DNA from: Hemileia vastatrix
Lineage: Eukaryota > Basidiomycota > Pucciniomycetes > Pucciniales > Zaghouaniaceae
DNA length: 64,000 bases
NCBI GenBank assembly: GCA_030280995.1
Contig: JASXTE010000002.1
Coordinates: 19,613,683-19,677,682 of the forward strand
Direction of reading: 5' to 3'
Positions 44,631 through 56,900 of the stretch are shown here, in pieces (positions within the stretch are counted from its first letter, which is position 1; every line of letters begins with the position of its first letter). The notes below the pieces were generated by a model. That model had not been told where the DNA came from. It did not search any database and saw only the letters and a program-made list of their open reading frames with translations. The position numbers were made by a program, and so were the translations under genes.

Positions 44631-45715
44631 CTTAAGGACCTTTCCTAATTTTTGTCGATGAAACAATAATTTGACATCAATGAGCATGGGACCATTGACT
44701 ATGAGAAACAGTAAGGACGGGTGGACAACAAAAACAACAAATGTCATCAGGAACGTGACTTACTTTTTTGCTGTGACTGGGAATTGAACCATGCTCAAAA
44801 TTCTAGGTTTATATATTGGAAAGTGTCATATATATTTGTGGTGAATATATTGGTTACTATCTTTGGGTCTCACTTTGCATATTTCATAGTTTACGTATAT
44901 CTTTTTTACTCAGCACTCTGTAGTGGCATTAATTTGCTCACATTATAGGGGGAGGTGCCTGGTAAATATAATTTTTTTTCCTAGTTGATAAAGATAGAAA
45001 TATTTTGCTCTTAGTCATAGAAGTAATATAAATTAAATTAATTATAATATATATTTTTTTAATTATTTAAGTGGAACTTTTGTCCTGATAAATAAAATAT
45101 TATATTATTGTTCAGTTGACAAATTGTCCTGGAAGTAAAATAATAGATATATAAAATTAATTGAATTGTTTATATTAAATTATTTCAGTTGAAATTAAGT
45201 CCTGTTAATTAAATTATTTCAGTTGACATTAAGTCCTGGAAATTAAATTATTTCAGTTGAAATTAAGTCCTGGTAATTAAATTATTTCAGTCGACATTAA
45301 GTCCTGGTAATTAAATTATTTCAGTTGACATTAAGTCCTGGTAATTAAATCATTTCAGCTGACATTAAATCTTGTTAATTCAATTTTTCAGTTGACTCTT
45401 AGTCCTGATAATTATCAACATATATATTAGTAATTAATAAATTATTTTATTATTTCAGTTGAATTATTTTAAATACTGGTAATAAAATATAAATATCTTA
45501 ATTTAATAAATAAAAATTGTGATTATTATTTCAGTTGATTTTTTTGTCCTGATAAACATTATATTTTCATTATTCAAGCTGATTACCAAATCCTGATAAT
45601 TGCTTACATATTAGAAATATTTTTTTCTCATTCTCTTATTTTTCTTTAAACAAAGTAAAAAGATAACTGATTAAATTTTAAGTCTTCTTTCTCTCAGTTC
45701 AGGTTATTTACAACA
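44631..45715 (+). repeat. long leader of Ty3 A with ~34-bp tandem repeats
   Basis: Between LTR and gag ATG. Six or seven close copies of ATTTCAGTTGACATTAAGTC CTGGTAATTAA occur at 45180-45420, with looser copies at 45110, 45457, 45529 and 45575. B has only a few scattered copies, so the array expanded in A. The primer-binding site after the LTR is not recognised. The frame at 44721-44948 is not credible. Confidence 0.75.
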
Positions 45716-47960
45716 ATGACTGATCAAAGTGCTTCTGCTGGCCCTGATGAGGAACTAGATTTGATTGATTATGATGAGACTTCTGCAAGTTCTCCTTTGA
45801 CTACAAAACTTGCTCAAATTAATCAATTTCTGGACCAATCAGGATGTGGAAATGCAAGAAATAGAAATAAAAGTGGAAAAAACTACTCTGGATCAAAAGC
45901 CTTCCGTCAACCCCCCAGAAGAGCTTCCAAAAGGATTCAAGATAGAAAGGATGCCCTTGCAACAGCAAGTCAGAAAACTCTCCACTCCCATCAAGGAGTT
46001 GAGGGAAGAAAATCTCAAACTGAGGTTGAAAGCAGAAGTTCTAGAAGAAAGGGTAAGAAACATAGAATCCTTTCTTCAAGAGAAGAGTAAAACTCCTCTT
46101 GCACCAAAAGCCCTTCCACGATTGGCCCCTCAACAACAGGAAAAAGTGGAAGTTTCAAAATGGAAATGGGACTGGCAAAACGCCCACTGGGATGACCTAC
46201 AGGCCCAACAACAACAACAACAGCAAGCACCTCAGGCAGGTCCTTCCAGATCCCATCAGTTCAACCCAGCACCTCCTCACCCCTACCAAGGAGGAAGAAA
46301 GAGGAAGAAAAATCACATACAATTTTTTCCAAACCCATGGTAAGCCCCTCTATTTAATCTTAAGTACCTTTTCTTGTTACTGATTCAGTTCCTTCAGGTA
46401 ATTCTGGAAGAGGAGATGAGACTTTGAGACCAGTAGAGACTGACTTTAGTAGAAAGATTGCTCAATATTCTAATGCAAATAATCCTTTGGTATTTATTGC
46501 TACCTCTATGATAAATCCTGATATTGCTATTATTGATGAAACACTTGATCCTGAATTTCATGAGAATCTGGAAAATTATTCTGTTTCCCTATTAAGAAAT
46601 ACTCCAGATGTAACTAACATTAATGATGAATATTTGACGGATATTATTGCTAAACAAAATCATATAATCAACAAAATGCAATTACCTCAGAAATTTAATA
46701 GTTTGTGAACTGAACAAGGTTATCAATCATTGAGGAGTGAATTACAAAGAGTTTCTGATGATTTGTTTAAGCACAAAGTAACTCATGAAAATAAATTTTC
46801 TTTGTGTCATGATATCAAGAATGATTTGTCTAAATTACAAGATACTGTGTATATCTGTTTCCAGTAGCTAGAGGGACATAAGTTGAGCTTATAGAGATTA
46901 AGTGACCATTATTCATCTTTACAAAATAAGAACCAGTTATCTTTTGACTCCATCAATGAAAGTTTATCTATTATTCCAAGAGTGAAGAATAGGCTAAAAA
47001 ATATTGAAGAGAAATTGAATTCATTGTTACATGACTAAAAGCTTTCTGAAATTTCTTTGAAAGAACTTGTTGCACAGGATACTCCAATTGTACCTGTCCC
47101 TAGTATATCTGAAGTAAAATTAGTGCCAGAAATTCCTGTAGATATTACTGAGTTTCCATCAAAAATTGATGATGTACCTTGTTCATCTACAGAAGGGTTA
47201 AAAATGAGATTACTGCCCAATTGGAGAAGTTACAGCTTCTTCTCACTCAGAAACAAGCTTGTAATAAGGAGACTACTTCAAATCAAAAGAACTGGCCAAA
47301 ACTTGACCAATATCCAACATTTGATGGTGATTCTTCCTCTGATTGGCAACAATTTATTTGCAGGATTGATAATCTGAAAAATTCTTACAAACTCTCAGAT
47401 GAGGAAATTGTGTCAAAATTAATTTCTTTATTTACCAATGTAGCCCTAATGTGGTATGAATCTGTCCTCTTAGAAAAAATGACTACTCATGGGAAGATTG
47501 GAAGAAATTAATTAAAGCACAATTTGGTGGTTCCAACTTTAGGTTAGCTCAACAAAGGCAGTATGAAGAAGCTAGAGATAATTCTTCTTCTACTGAAAAA
47601 AATTTCGAGTTCCTGGTGAAATATGTGAAAATACTGAGGGCAATGGACCCAAATATGGAGTTTGAATTATGGAAGGACAGGATCCTCTATAAATTACCTA
47701 TGTCTCTAAGAGACTTAATAGTTTCTCTGACTGAGTTCTCAAGAGAACCTTCTTCTTTTATTAATACTTGCAATGAGATCCTTTTAAACAAAAAGTATGA
47801 TTCTAGAAGATTCATTCCTAGAAATTAATTGGAGAAAACCTCCAATTACCAACAGAAACCTCTGGAAAAAATTGGTAAACCTTCTGCCTCTGTTGCACAT
47901 AAAAAGTATGCAGCAAGCCTTGGCAGAAAGGCCATGTTTGTGACAAGAAAATAAATCTTG
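45716..47960 (+). pseudogene. Ty3 A gag, multiply interrupted
   Basis: Starts MTDQSASAGPDEELDLIDYD and follows B's gag throughout. Recognisable stretches include ENYSVSLLRNT, the capsid-like FDGDSSSDWQQF.CRIDNLK and LMWYESVLL, and DPNMEFELWKDRIL. The zinc-knuckle region (about 47,910) has lost about 35 bp containing its first cysteines compared with B. At least six stops relative to B. Confidence 0.82.
45852..46343 (+). CDS. overlapping +1-frame ORF in gag of A (coiled-coil protein, about 163 aa)
   Basis: An ATG shared with B (context VEM) opens a frame one base forward of gag, ending TGG TAA at 46341-46343. The product has ELPKGFKI, then a heptad-like LSTPIKELREENLKLRL...LEERVRNIESFL region (about residues 35-80), a Trp-rich segment, a Gln run and a basic end. 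It is open over its full length in A although gag is riddled with stops. B has the same frame with one TAG. Whether it is translated on its own or by frameshift is unknown. Confidence 0.5.
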   Translation: MQEIEIKVEKTTLDQKPSVNPPEELPKGFKIERMPLQQQVRKLSTPIKELREENLKLRLKAEVLEERVRNIESFLQEKSKTPLAPKALPRLAPQQQEKVEVSKWKWDWQNAHWDDLQAQQQQQQQAPQAGPSRSHQFNPAPPHPYQGGRKRKKNHIQFFPNPW

Positions 47961-50900
47961 TTCAACAGACAGAGGAGTATGCTGATGACACAGTTGCACT
48001 AGATGATACTTCTAGTGATTGTGCCAGCAATATTTCATATGAATCTAACCAGGAAAGTATAATGCTGGAAGAGAATATTCATTATTTAAATAATATTGAT
48101 ATTGAGAATAATGATTTATCTACAGTATAAGATGCTGAGATCATAATAAATCTTTAGGACAGTTCAATTATCATTGCCCATCTTAAGGCACCAGTCTTGA
48201 TTAATGGAAACAACATTGAGGTTGTCTTAGATTTTGGAGCTGGAGGAAGTGTAGTATCTGAAAAAGCACTTGCTTCAGTGGACTAGGATTATAAATCAAA
48301 ACTTATGCCTATCATTTCTAAGAATTAGAGAGGTTATGGCTCTGTTTGGTCCCCCATTGGTAAATACAAAGCCACAGTATTTTTCAAATATAACCATAGT
48401 TTTTTAAGATCTATGTGTGATTTTTTTCTTCATGAAAAATGATAACTTAAGCAGTTGGTTCATTGTGGGAAATGATATTTTAACCAAATATGGCATAAAA
48501 TTGGATCCTACAAACCAATGCTTCACAATGGGAATGAATAGGAAGAGAAAATTTAAGATCTCACCCAAAAAATTGTTAAAACCAGAATTGAACACATGTA
48601 ATTCTGTTACTTAATATAAAGGAAGGTCTACAAAGGAAATTCATACTCTTATGTCTGAAATTGACAATGCTTCTTTTGGAGAACAACTTTCTGGTGAGGA
48701 TAAAGATTCCATCATTAAATTGATAAAATCTTTTCCTATGGCCATTGCTCATGGGTCACATGAACTAGAATTAGTTGAGGAAGAAATGAAACTTTCATTA
48801 TATTGTCAATTAACTGACATACCACCTACTTTGAAGAAGAAGCCTTACCCTGCTTCTCCCACAAAGAGAAAAGATATTGAGGATAATATCACTACACTTT
48901 TAAAAATGAATATTATTGAAAAGGTAGTTGAAAAACCTAAATATTGTATTATCTCACCTGTCCTAATTTCTTATGAGAAAGATAAAGCCAGCTTATATGG
49001 TGATTACAGAGCATTAAATACTTAAACTGTTGATGATATCTACCCTTTACCTAGAATTAGCTCTATACATGCTACCTTTCAAGGTGCTAAATATATAAGC
49101 TTCTTAGATGGTAACAAGGGATATCACCAGGTACCTATTGAGAAGAATTCTCAGAATTTTCTGATGATTGCTACTCATATGGGTATTTATAAGTATGTTA
49201 GGATGCCATTTGGCCCTAAAAATGCCCCTTCAGTTTCTCAAAAAGTTATGGATAACACATTCCATCAAGAGATAATTGAAGGATGGCTGATGGTTTATAT
49301 TGATGATATCATTATACTCTCAAAAAAATTTGAGGACCATCTCAACCACCTGTGTAAAGTGTTCCACAAAATGGATGAGATAAATATGACACTTTCCTTC
49401 AAAAAATGCAAATTTGGTTTTCATTCCTTAAAAGTGCTTGGTCATGTTGTCTCAGGCTTGCAGATATGTGTTGACCAAAATAAAGTGGCAGCCATACAAC
49501 AGGTGAAAGCTCCTACCACAGTTAGAGAGCTCCAGACTTTTTTGGGAATGTGTGGATACTATAGACAGTATATTAAAAATTATCATGTCATAGAATTACC
49601 CCTTACCCAATTAACTAGGAAAGATGTTGCTTTTGTCTGGAACAGTGAAAGACAAAGAGATTTTTACACTATGAAACATTGTTGGATGTCAGCACCAATT
49701 CTTGATTTGCCAAACTTTAATCAACCATTTGTTTTATACACTGATGCCAGTTTTATTGGTCTTGGTGCTGCTCTTCATAAAAAACAAGTTATGAATGATA
49801 AAGTATCAGAAGTAGTAATTTGTTATATTTCAAGTTCCTTGAGATATGGTTAATTGAAATATGGTGCCACTCAACTGGAGTGTTTAGCAGCAGTGTGGGC
49901 TCTAGAGAGGCTACATTCTAATCTGAATGACCAGAAATTTGAACTTGTCACTGACTGCAGTGCAGTTAAATCCCTCTTGAACTTGAAAACACATAACAGA
50001 AATATGTTCAGATGGAAGTTGTCTGTTCAAGAATACAGAGGAAGGATGACAATAATTTATAGGGCTAGTATTGTTCACTCAAATGTGGATATGTTATCAA
50101 GTTTACCCTTGCTTAATGATGACTAAAATCCTTCATATATTCCTGAAGATGAGATAGTTCACATTCATGGAATATATGTGTTTGATATGGAGGAAGAGCT
50201 ATTACAGCTTATTCTGGATTCATATGATAAGGACACTGACTTCAAAAAGCTATGTACTATATTAAATGGTCCAATAAATTCTTTAATAAAAGCATTAATT
50301 AAAACCCTCCCACCAAAGTACCAGAAGTCTTTGGAAAAAGGTAAATTTTCAATTAATGAAGGCTACCTATATTATAGAAGGAAGGTGAGTAATGTTGTGG
50401 TTATTCCTCCTTATATGGAAGATATCATCTTGAAGATCTGTCATGATGACATATTGGCTGGAATTTTTGATCTTGAGAAAGAAATGATCAGAATTAAGAA
50501 CACTGCTTGGTTGGTTAATATGTCTGAAGACACAAAACTATATGTTGAATCCTGTGATTCTTTCAAAAAATAAAAAAGATTGACTGGTAAAAGAGCTGGA
50601 TTAATGCAACATATTGAAGCTCCTGATGCACGATGGCAAATAATAAACATTGAATTTTTAACAGGATTACCCATTGCTAGGAATGACAGTTATAACTCCT
50701 GCTGGGTTATTGTGGACAGATTCACAAAAATGTGTAAATTTATCCCTACCCACAAGGATGTTTCCACTAATAAATTAACTTTCTTGTTAATACCGCTAGT
50801 TTTCCTAAGGCCATAATAACTGACAGAGACCCTAAATTTACTTCTGAAATTTGGATGTCTCTGATGGATGTTTGTGGTTTTGATCTGAAACTTTCTACTG

Positions 50901-51393
50901 CCCATCACCCCCAAACAAATGGATAAGCTGAAAGAATGATTCAGATTTTAAAGGACATGATAAGAAGGTATTGTGCCTTTGACCTTGAGTACAAAGACAA
51001 TGACAGATTTACTCATGATTGGGTTACCTTACTTCCTGGTTTGGAATTTGCTTATAATAGCACTGTTCATTCTGTAACTCAGAAAAATCCTTTTGAGTTC
51101 TGGCTTGGATATGTTCCAAATACTCCTGCCCAAATTCCCAAAAATAAAATACCTAAATTGGATTTACATCCTAGTTTTAAATCTTTTCTTCAAATGCAAC
51201 AACTTTGAAGAGGTCATGCTCAAAAATGTATTTAAAAATATTTTGAATATGAGAAGAAGAGATGGGACAAATCCCATAAAGAATACACTTTGAAAAAGGG
51301 AAATGAAGTACTGATTTCTACAGTCCACTTCAATTTACGAGGTAATAATAAATTGAAAGACCCATTTGTAGGTCCATTTGTAGTCAGAAGAAT

Positions 51394-52869
51394 TGTTGGC
51401 CAGTAATCTGGAAGTGGATGAGAAGAATAGATAGAAATGGAGAAGAAAGGAGAAGGAAGAGAACTTTAAGGAAATGATAAAAAAAAACAAAAGACTAATG
51501 AAGTATTTAAACAAAATGCAACAATGATTTTTGAGACTGTTGACAAGACAAAAGTTAATGGTTTAAAAAGGTATTATGATCAAGTAAGTACTTTTTATTT
51601 TGCTTAAATATCAACTACAAATTACTAATAAACTTAAAGCAACCTTTATTTTATTTATATAATATTTTTTATAGGACTTGTAGCACCACAAAAAATAATA
51701 ATAAGAGTATTTAAATTTGTATAAGTAATGTAAGTGATTGCAGCTAGAGGGGATTACCAAGGCATTTTTATAGGCAAGGGGGCCTCTGAAGTGCCTCAAA
51801 TGAGTATATACAGAACAGAAATAAGATGAAACAAGTAAATAAAAGAATATAGCTGAAAAATAGAGATTAAGAGAAAAACATGAAACAATTAACTAAACCT
51901 GTGAGTAAGTAACCAATTTTTCCACCATTATTTCCCAAAACAATAAATTAAAATAATGAGTAACTAGGCAAGTCTGAAACAAAAGAACTGTGAGTAAAAT
52001 AATCCAAAACAGGTATTAAAGTGAGATGTAAAGGGTTTAATTTAAACAAATATAATTATTTTCATACAAAAATTCATGCAATCAATTTAATCCAGTATTA
52101 AGCAAAATTAATTTATTGTTTTAACTATCTAATTAATTCAATAACTAGTTTAAATGAAACAAATATTTAATTTAATTATATTTCTAATTTAAAGCAAGAA
52201 TTTGAATATCATCTTATTAAATAAGTGTTTTAATTTATTTAATGATTTTACTGACATGATTAAGGGTCAAAAAAGCGCCCAATATTTATGCATAATAATA
52301 TATGACAAGTTGTATTTAATATATAAATATTAGGAGGTATCAAAGTTAGAAATTTTTAATTATTTAAAATTTATTTCACAAAACAAAAAGAAAGCCAAAA
52401 ACTTGACATTAATTCTCAGTAAAAAGGTGTTTTTTGGGCACAATATCACATATTTTAAAAAATAATCATGGTAGATTTGGTGGAAAAAAGTGGTATTTTG
52501 AAACGGAAGATTTCTAACTTTGATACCCCCTATTATTAATAAAATTTCAATAAAATTATAAGTTAATTTTATCATTACACTTACAATATATATTTATAAA
52601 TAATTAATTATTAATTTATAAATATTAACTACATAAAAATGCGCCATGACTTATAGAATATAATATATATATTATGTTTTATGTAAGTATATAATTAATT
52701 TACTTAATAATGAAATTAATATAATACTTGTTTTAAAATATTTATATAATTTCATTACCCAATAAAATAATTTACTTTAAATACATAAAATACATAATTT
52801 TATTCCCTCTTATGGTTCCAAGAAATTATTATAACAATTCACTGTGCTCCTGAGACAGCCTGGCTGACA
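51394..52869. mobile_element. C: 1476-bp solo-LTR-like insertion in Ty3 A
   Basis: Begins TGTTGGCCAG and ends CTGGCTGACA, with AGAAT on both sides (51389-51393, 52870-52874). TG...CA ends, a 5-bp duplication and no coding domain fit a solo LTR of an unidentified element. The length is 1.27 kb after removing the nested MITE. The integrase tail of A resumes exactly at 52875. Confidence 0.72.
52331..52532. mobile_element. 202-bp MITE, copy 2 (inside C)
   Basis: TAGGAGGTATCAAAGTTAG at the left, and TTTGATACCCCCTA at the right. It is the reverse-oriented homologue of 25516-25717 with the same length. Here the terminal repeats are near perfect over about 22 bp. Confidence 0.8.
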
Positions 52870-53032
52870 AGAATGGTTGGTGATAATGCAGTTGAAGTTA
52901 TCTTGTATTCTCCATATTTCAGAAAACGTCCTGTTTTTCCAATATCTCTTTTGAAACCTTAAACATCCAATAGTGATTTATTTCCCAAAAGAGGGGAAGA
53001 CTAAAGAAGACCCCTAATGAAATCACTGAGAC

Positions 53033-53821
53033 TGTCAGCCAGGCTGCTAGACTTACCCAGTAAAATAATTAATTATTTACTGGATGAAGCCACACCTTAT
53101 TATTTTAATTATTTAATTATAAATTAGTTACATTAAAATTACCTATAATAAATTAACTAATTACAGAATGGTAAAATTAAATATAAAAATGTCCCTTATA
53201 TTTTTATTTTCTAACACCATGCTCATGACAGGGTGGAAGAAATAAAAATTTATATTAAAAAATAGATTTTAAATTAAAATAAAATTTTAATATTCAAATA
53301 AAAATAAATATATAAAAAAAATTCAAATTTCTTATTTAGAATTGACTTCTACAGCAAATATTAAATAAATTAATGTATTTCTGACATACTCTGTAAATAC
53401 ATCTTTTTGGTGCCTTCTTTTTAGAACAACTTTATTATTTGAAAATTCTCCTTCTAGAATATTATTTTTTTCTTTCTCTCATACTACTGTTTTTAGAATT
53501 TCATTGCTGTGCTTTGTCCCTCCTTTGCCCATATAAGGCCTCTCTTTTGGCTGTTTTTCATTCATTCCATTACTTACTTATTTTACCAATTCACAATATA
53601 TAAATTTGAACTTTTATTACTATATTTTATAACATTAGTATTTACATCTACGTAATTCTAAAATATAAATTATACTAGTATCTTAAACCACCTCTTATTA
53701 TTTGAGTAATTAAACAAAAGATTAAGAAAATACGTACATTATTTTTGAGCCCATAAATCCCATTGTTACCGCCATTGGACCTCCTTGAAAAAACCCTCTA
53801 GACTTGAAAGACTCCTTGGCA
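53033..53821 (+). repeat. 5' LTR of Ty3 B (789 bp)
   Basis: TGTCAGCCAGGCTGC to CCTTGGCA. The box ATATAAGGCC is at 53531. Paired with 60732-61540 by shared subtype features such as CACCTTATTATTTTAATTAT. Confidence 0.88.
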
Positions 53822-54659
53822 GTTGGGAACCTTTCCAAATTTTCAATGGCGCATCATTATCTTGAGGACCGGAGACCATGGGACTATAGCCATCGAGGTA
53901 CCTATAAGGACAAGTGAATGACGAAAAAGACAGACATCATATATCATGTGACTTATTTTTTTGCTGTGAACGGGAATCAAACTGCACTCCAAAACTTTGG
54001 CTTATATATTAACTATAGTTATATATTTTGTGGTAATTATTGATTACTATTCGTGGGTCACTTTGCACTCTTCATACTCTATGTATTTCCTTTTACTCAG
54101 CACTCTGTAAGTGGCATTAATTTGCTCATTTTACAGGGGGAGGTGTCTGGTAAATTGAATTTTTTTTATATATTTATTTTCCTAGTTGACAAAAATAGAG
54201 CAATTGTTTTCTTAGTCCTAGAAGTAATAAATTTTTCAAAATTAATTATAATTTTCAGTTGACCTTGTCCTGATAAATTAAAAAATTTCTTTTTTTGTTC
54301 CAGTTGACAAATTGTCCTGACAATAAAATTTTAATAATTAATAAAAAATAAACTATATTAAATTATTTCAGTTGACATTGAGTCCTGGTAAATAAATATT
54401 TTTCAGTTGATTTGAATCCTGATAATTATAATAAATTAATTTGATAAATTAAAATTTATTTTTATTTCTTCAGTTAATTTCTTTTAAATCCTGGTTATAA
54501 GATTATTTTGAATTAATAAATAATTGATTATTAGTTTCACTTTATTTTTGTCCTGAAGAATTTTATATTCTTTTTATTATTATTTTTCTTTTAAAAAGCA
54601 AAAATAAAACTAATTCATCTTATTGTTTCCTTCCCTCACTTCAGGTTAGATTTAAAACA
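53822..54659 (+). other. leader of Ty3 B
   Basis: Noncoding, with four to six scattered TTTCAGTTGA...GTCCTG units (54258-54545), fewer than in A. A short primer-binding site could not be assigned. TTCAGGTTAGATTTAAAACA precedes the gag ATG. Confidence 0.6.
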
Positions 54660-56900
54660 ATGACTGAACAAGGTTTTTCTGCTGCACGTGAAGATGAACT
54701 GGATCTGATTGATTATGATGAGACTACTTCTGTGAGCTCTCCTTTAACTACAAAATTAGCTCAAATTAATAAATCATTGAATCAATCAGGATGTGGAAAT
54801 GGAGGAACTGGAGATTCTGGTAGAGACAAATGCCCAGGAACAAAAGCCTTCTATAAACCCCCTAGAAGAGCTTCCCAAAGGCTTCAAGATAAAAAATATG
54901 CCCTTAAACCAGCAGGTAAAAAATCTCTCCACTCACATCAAGGAGTTGAGGACAGAAAGCCTCAAGCTGAGGTCAAGAATAGACTGTCTAGAAGACAAGG
55001 TAAGAAACACAGAGTTTTTTCTTAAAGAGAAGAAGAAACCTCCTCTTCCAAAAGCCCTTCCACAACTGGCCCCCCAGCAAAAAGAAAAGGTGGAAGTCTC
55101 AAAGTGGTAGTGGGATTGGCTGAACACCCAGTGCAATTATCTGTCACAACAGAAACAGCACCAAGTACCTCAGGCAGGTCCTTCAAAAATGAATCAGTTC
55201 AATCCAACACCTCCTCATCCCTATCAAGGAGGAAGAAGGAGAAAGAACAACCACATCCAAGTCTTTCCCCAGACATGGTAAGCCCCTCTATTGAATCTCA
55301 AGTACCATTTCTTGTAACTGATTCAGTTCCTTCAGGTAATTCTGGAAGAGGAGATGAGACTGTGAGACCAGTAGAGGCTGGGAAAAGTAGGCAAATTGCT
55401 CAATATTCTAATGTATCTAATCCTTTAGTTTTAATTGCTACTTCAATGATAAGTCCTGATATGGCTATTGTTGATGAAACACTTGAGCCTGAGTTTTATG
55501 AGAATCTGGAAAGTTACTCTGTTTCTTTATTGAGAAACACTACAGATGTATCAAACATTAATGATTAATATTTGAGAGATATTATTGCTAAACAAAATCA
55601 TATTGTGAACAACATGCAATTAAATCAGAAATATAATAGTTTGTTAACTGAACAGGTTTATCAAGCATTAAGGAGTGAGTTACAGAGAGTTTCTGATAAT
55701 TTGTTTCATTACAAAGCAACTAATGAAAAGAAAGTTTCTCTATGGAAAAATATCAAAAATGATTTTTCTAAACTACAAGATACTGTGTGTGCCTGTTGCC
55801 AGGAGCTAGAGGTAGATAAGATGAACCTGAAAAGATTAAGTGATCATTATTCATCTTTTCAAAATAAAACACAGTTATCTTTTGCAACAATCAATGAGAG
55901 TTTATCTAGTCTTCCAAGAGTGAAAACCAGACTAACAACTATTGAAGAAAAATTGAATTCATTGTCTAATGATCAAAAATATTCTGAAACTTCTTTGAAG
56001 GAAAATATGGTACAGGATGCTCCAAGTTTACCTGTTGCTAGTTCATCTAAAGTAAAATTAGATTCTGAAATGCCTGTTGATACCACTGAGTTTCCATCAA
56101 AAATTGATGATGCACCAGGATCTTCGACAGAAGGATTAAACAATGAGATTACAGCACAATTGGAGAAGTTACAGGTGCTTCTTACTCAGAAACAAGCTAA
56201 TAGTAAGGAGGCTCCTCCAAATCAAAATAATTGGCCAAAACTTTACCAGTACCCACAATTTGATGGTGATTCTTCTTCTGATTGGCAGCAACTCATTTGC
56301 AGAATTGATAACTTAAAATATTCTTACAAACTCCCAGATGAGGAAATTGTGTCTAAGTTAACTTCTTTGTTTACCAATGTAGCCCTAATGTGGTATGAAT
56401 CTGTTCTCCTGTATAGGAATGACTACTCATGGGAAGATTGGAAAAAATTGATTAAATCACAATTTGGTGGCTCCAAGTTTAGGATTTCTCAACAAAGGCA
56501 GTATGAGGAAACTAGATATAGCTCTTCCACTGATAAACCTATTTAGTTCTTAATGAAACTTGTAAAAATCTTGAGGGCAGTGGACCCAAATATGGAGTTT
56601 GAGTTATGGAAGGACAGGATCCTTTATAAATTACCAATGTCTTTGAGAGACTTGATAGTGGCTAGGACTGAGTTCTCCAGATAACCTTCTTCCTTCATTA
56701 ATACTTGTAATGAGATCCTTCTAAACAACAAGTATGATGCCAGAAGATTCATTCCTAGGACCCCTTTGGAGAAATCCACCACTTACCAACAGAAACCTCT
56801 GGAAAAGGTTGGTAAGCCTTCTGCCCCTGTTGCACTAAAAAAGTATGCAAAAAACACTTGCTTCAAGTGCAACAAGCCTTGGCAGAAAGGCCATGTTTGT
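54660..56900 (+). pseudogene. Ty3 B gag (N-terminal part of a single gag-pol frame)
   Basis: Starts MTEQGFSAAREDELDLIDYD. The frame is continuous with pol and is broken only by in-frame stops at 55023, 55566, 56544 and 56683. Compared with A, these replace Ser, Glu, Glu and Glu codons. It has a long helical region (about 55,600-56,200), the capsid-like FDGDSSSDWQQLICRIDNLK, and a knuckle CFKCNKPWQKGHVC (56,866 on) of the CxxCxxxWxxGHxC type common in chromoviruses. No frameshift separates gag from pol, unlike D. Confidence 0.82.
54799..55281 (+). pseudogene. overlapping +1-frame ORF in gag of B, one stop
   Basis: Same start context and same TGG TAA end as in A. It encodes LEELPKGFKI, a coiled-coil-like HIKELRTESLKLRSRIDCLE stretch and PPHPYQGGRRRK. 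A TAG at 55108-55110 stands where A has a Lys codon (KW*W). Identity to A's version is about two thirds by eye, the same as for the gag frame here, with many E/D, K/R and V/I swaps. Confidence 0.5.

Larger units (their letters stand above)
47961..53027 (+). pseudogene. Ty3 A pol (protease, RT, RNase H, integrase), interrupted by C
   Basis: Protease region with DFGAGGSVVSEK near 48230, where B has DSGAG. RT from about 48800 with FLDGNKGYHQV and YIDDIIILS (49305). RNase H with LYTDASFIGLGAAL near 49740. Integrase with CHDDILAG and C..C around 50440-50565, then NIEFLTGLP (the first catalytic Asp replaced by Glu), ITDRDP and HHPQTNG. The tail is cut by C at 51393/52870 and ends at the B insertion. 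About ten stops. The chromodomain end is at 61541-61714. Confidence 0.82.

Noticed and set aside
55279..55337. A 59-nt intron (GTAAGC...CTGAT...TTCAG) in gag of B that might join the overlapping frame to gag
   Set aside because: Splicing there leads to an early stop from either incoming frame, so it does not connect open frames.
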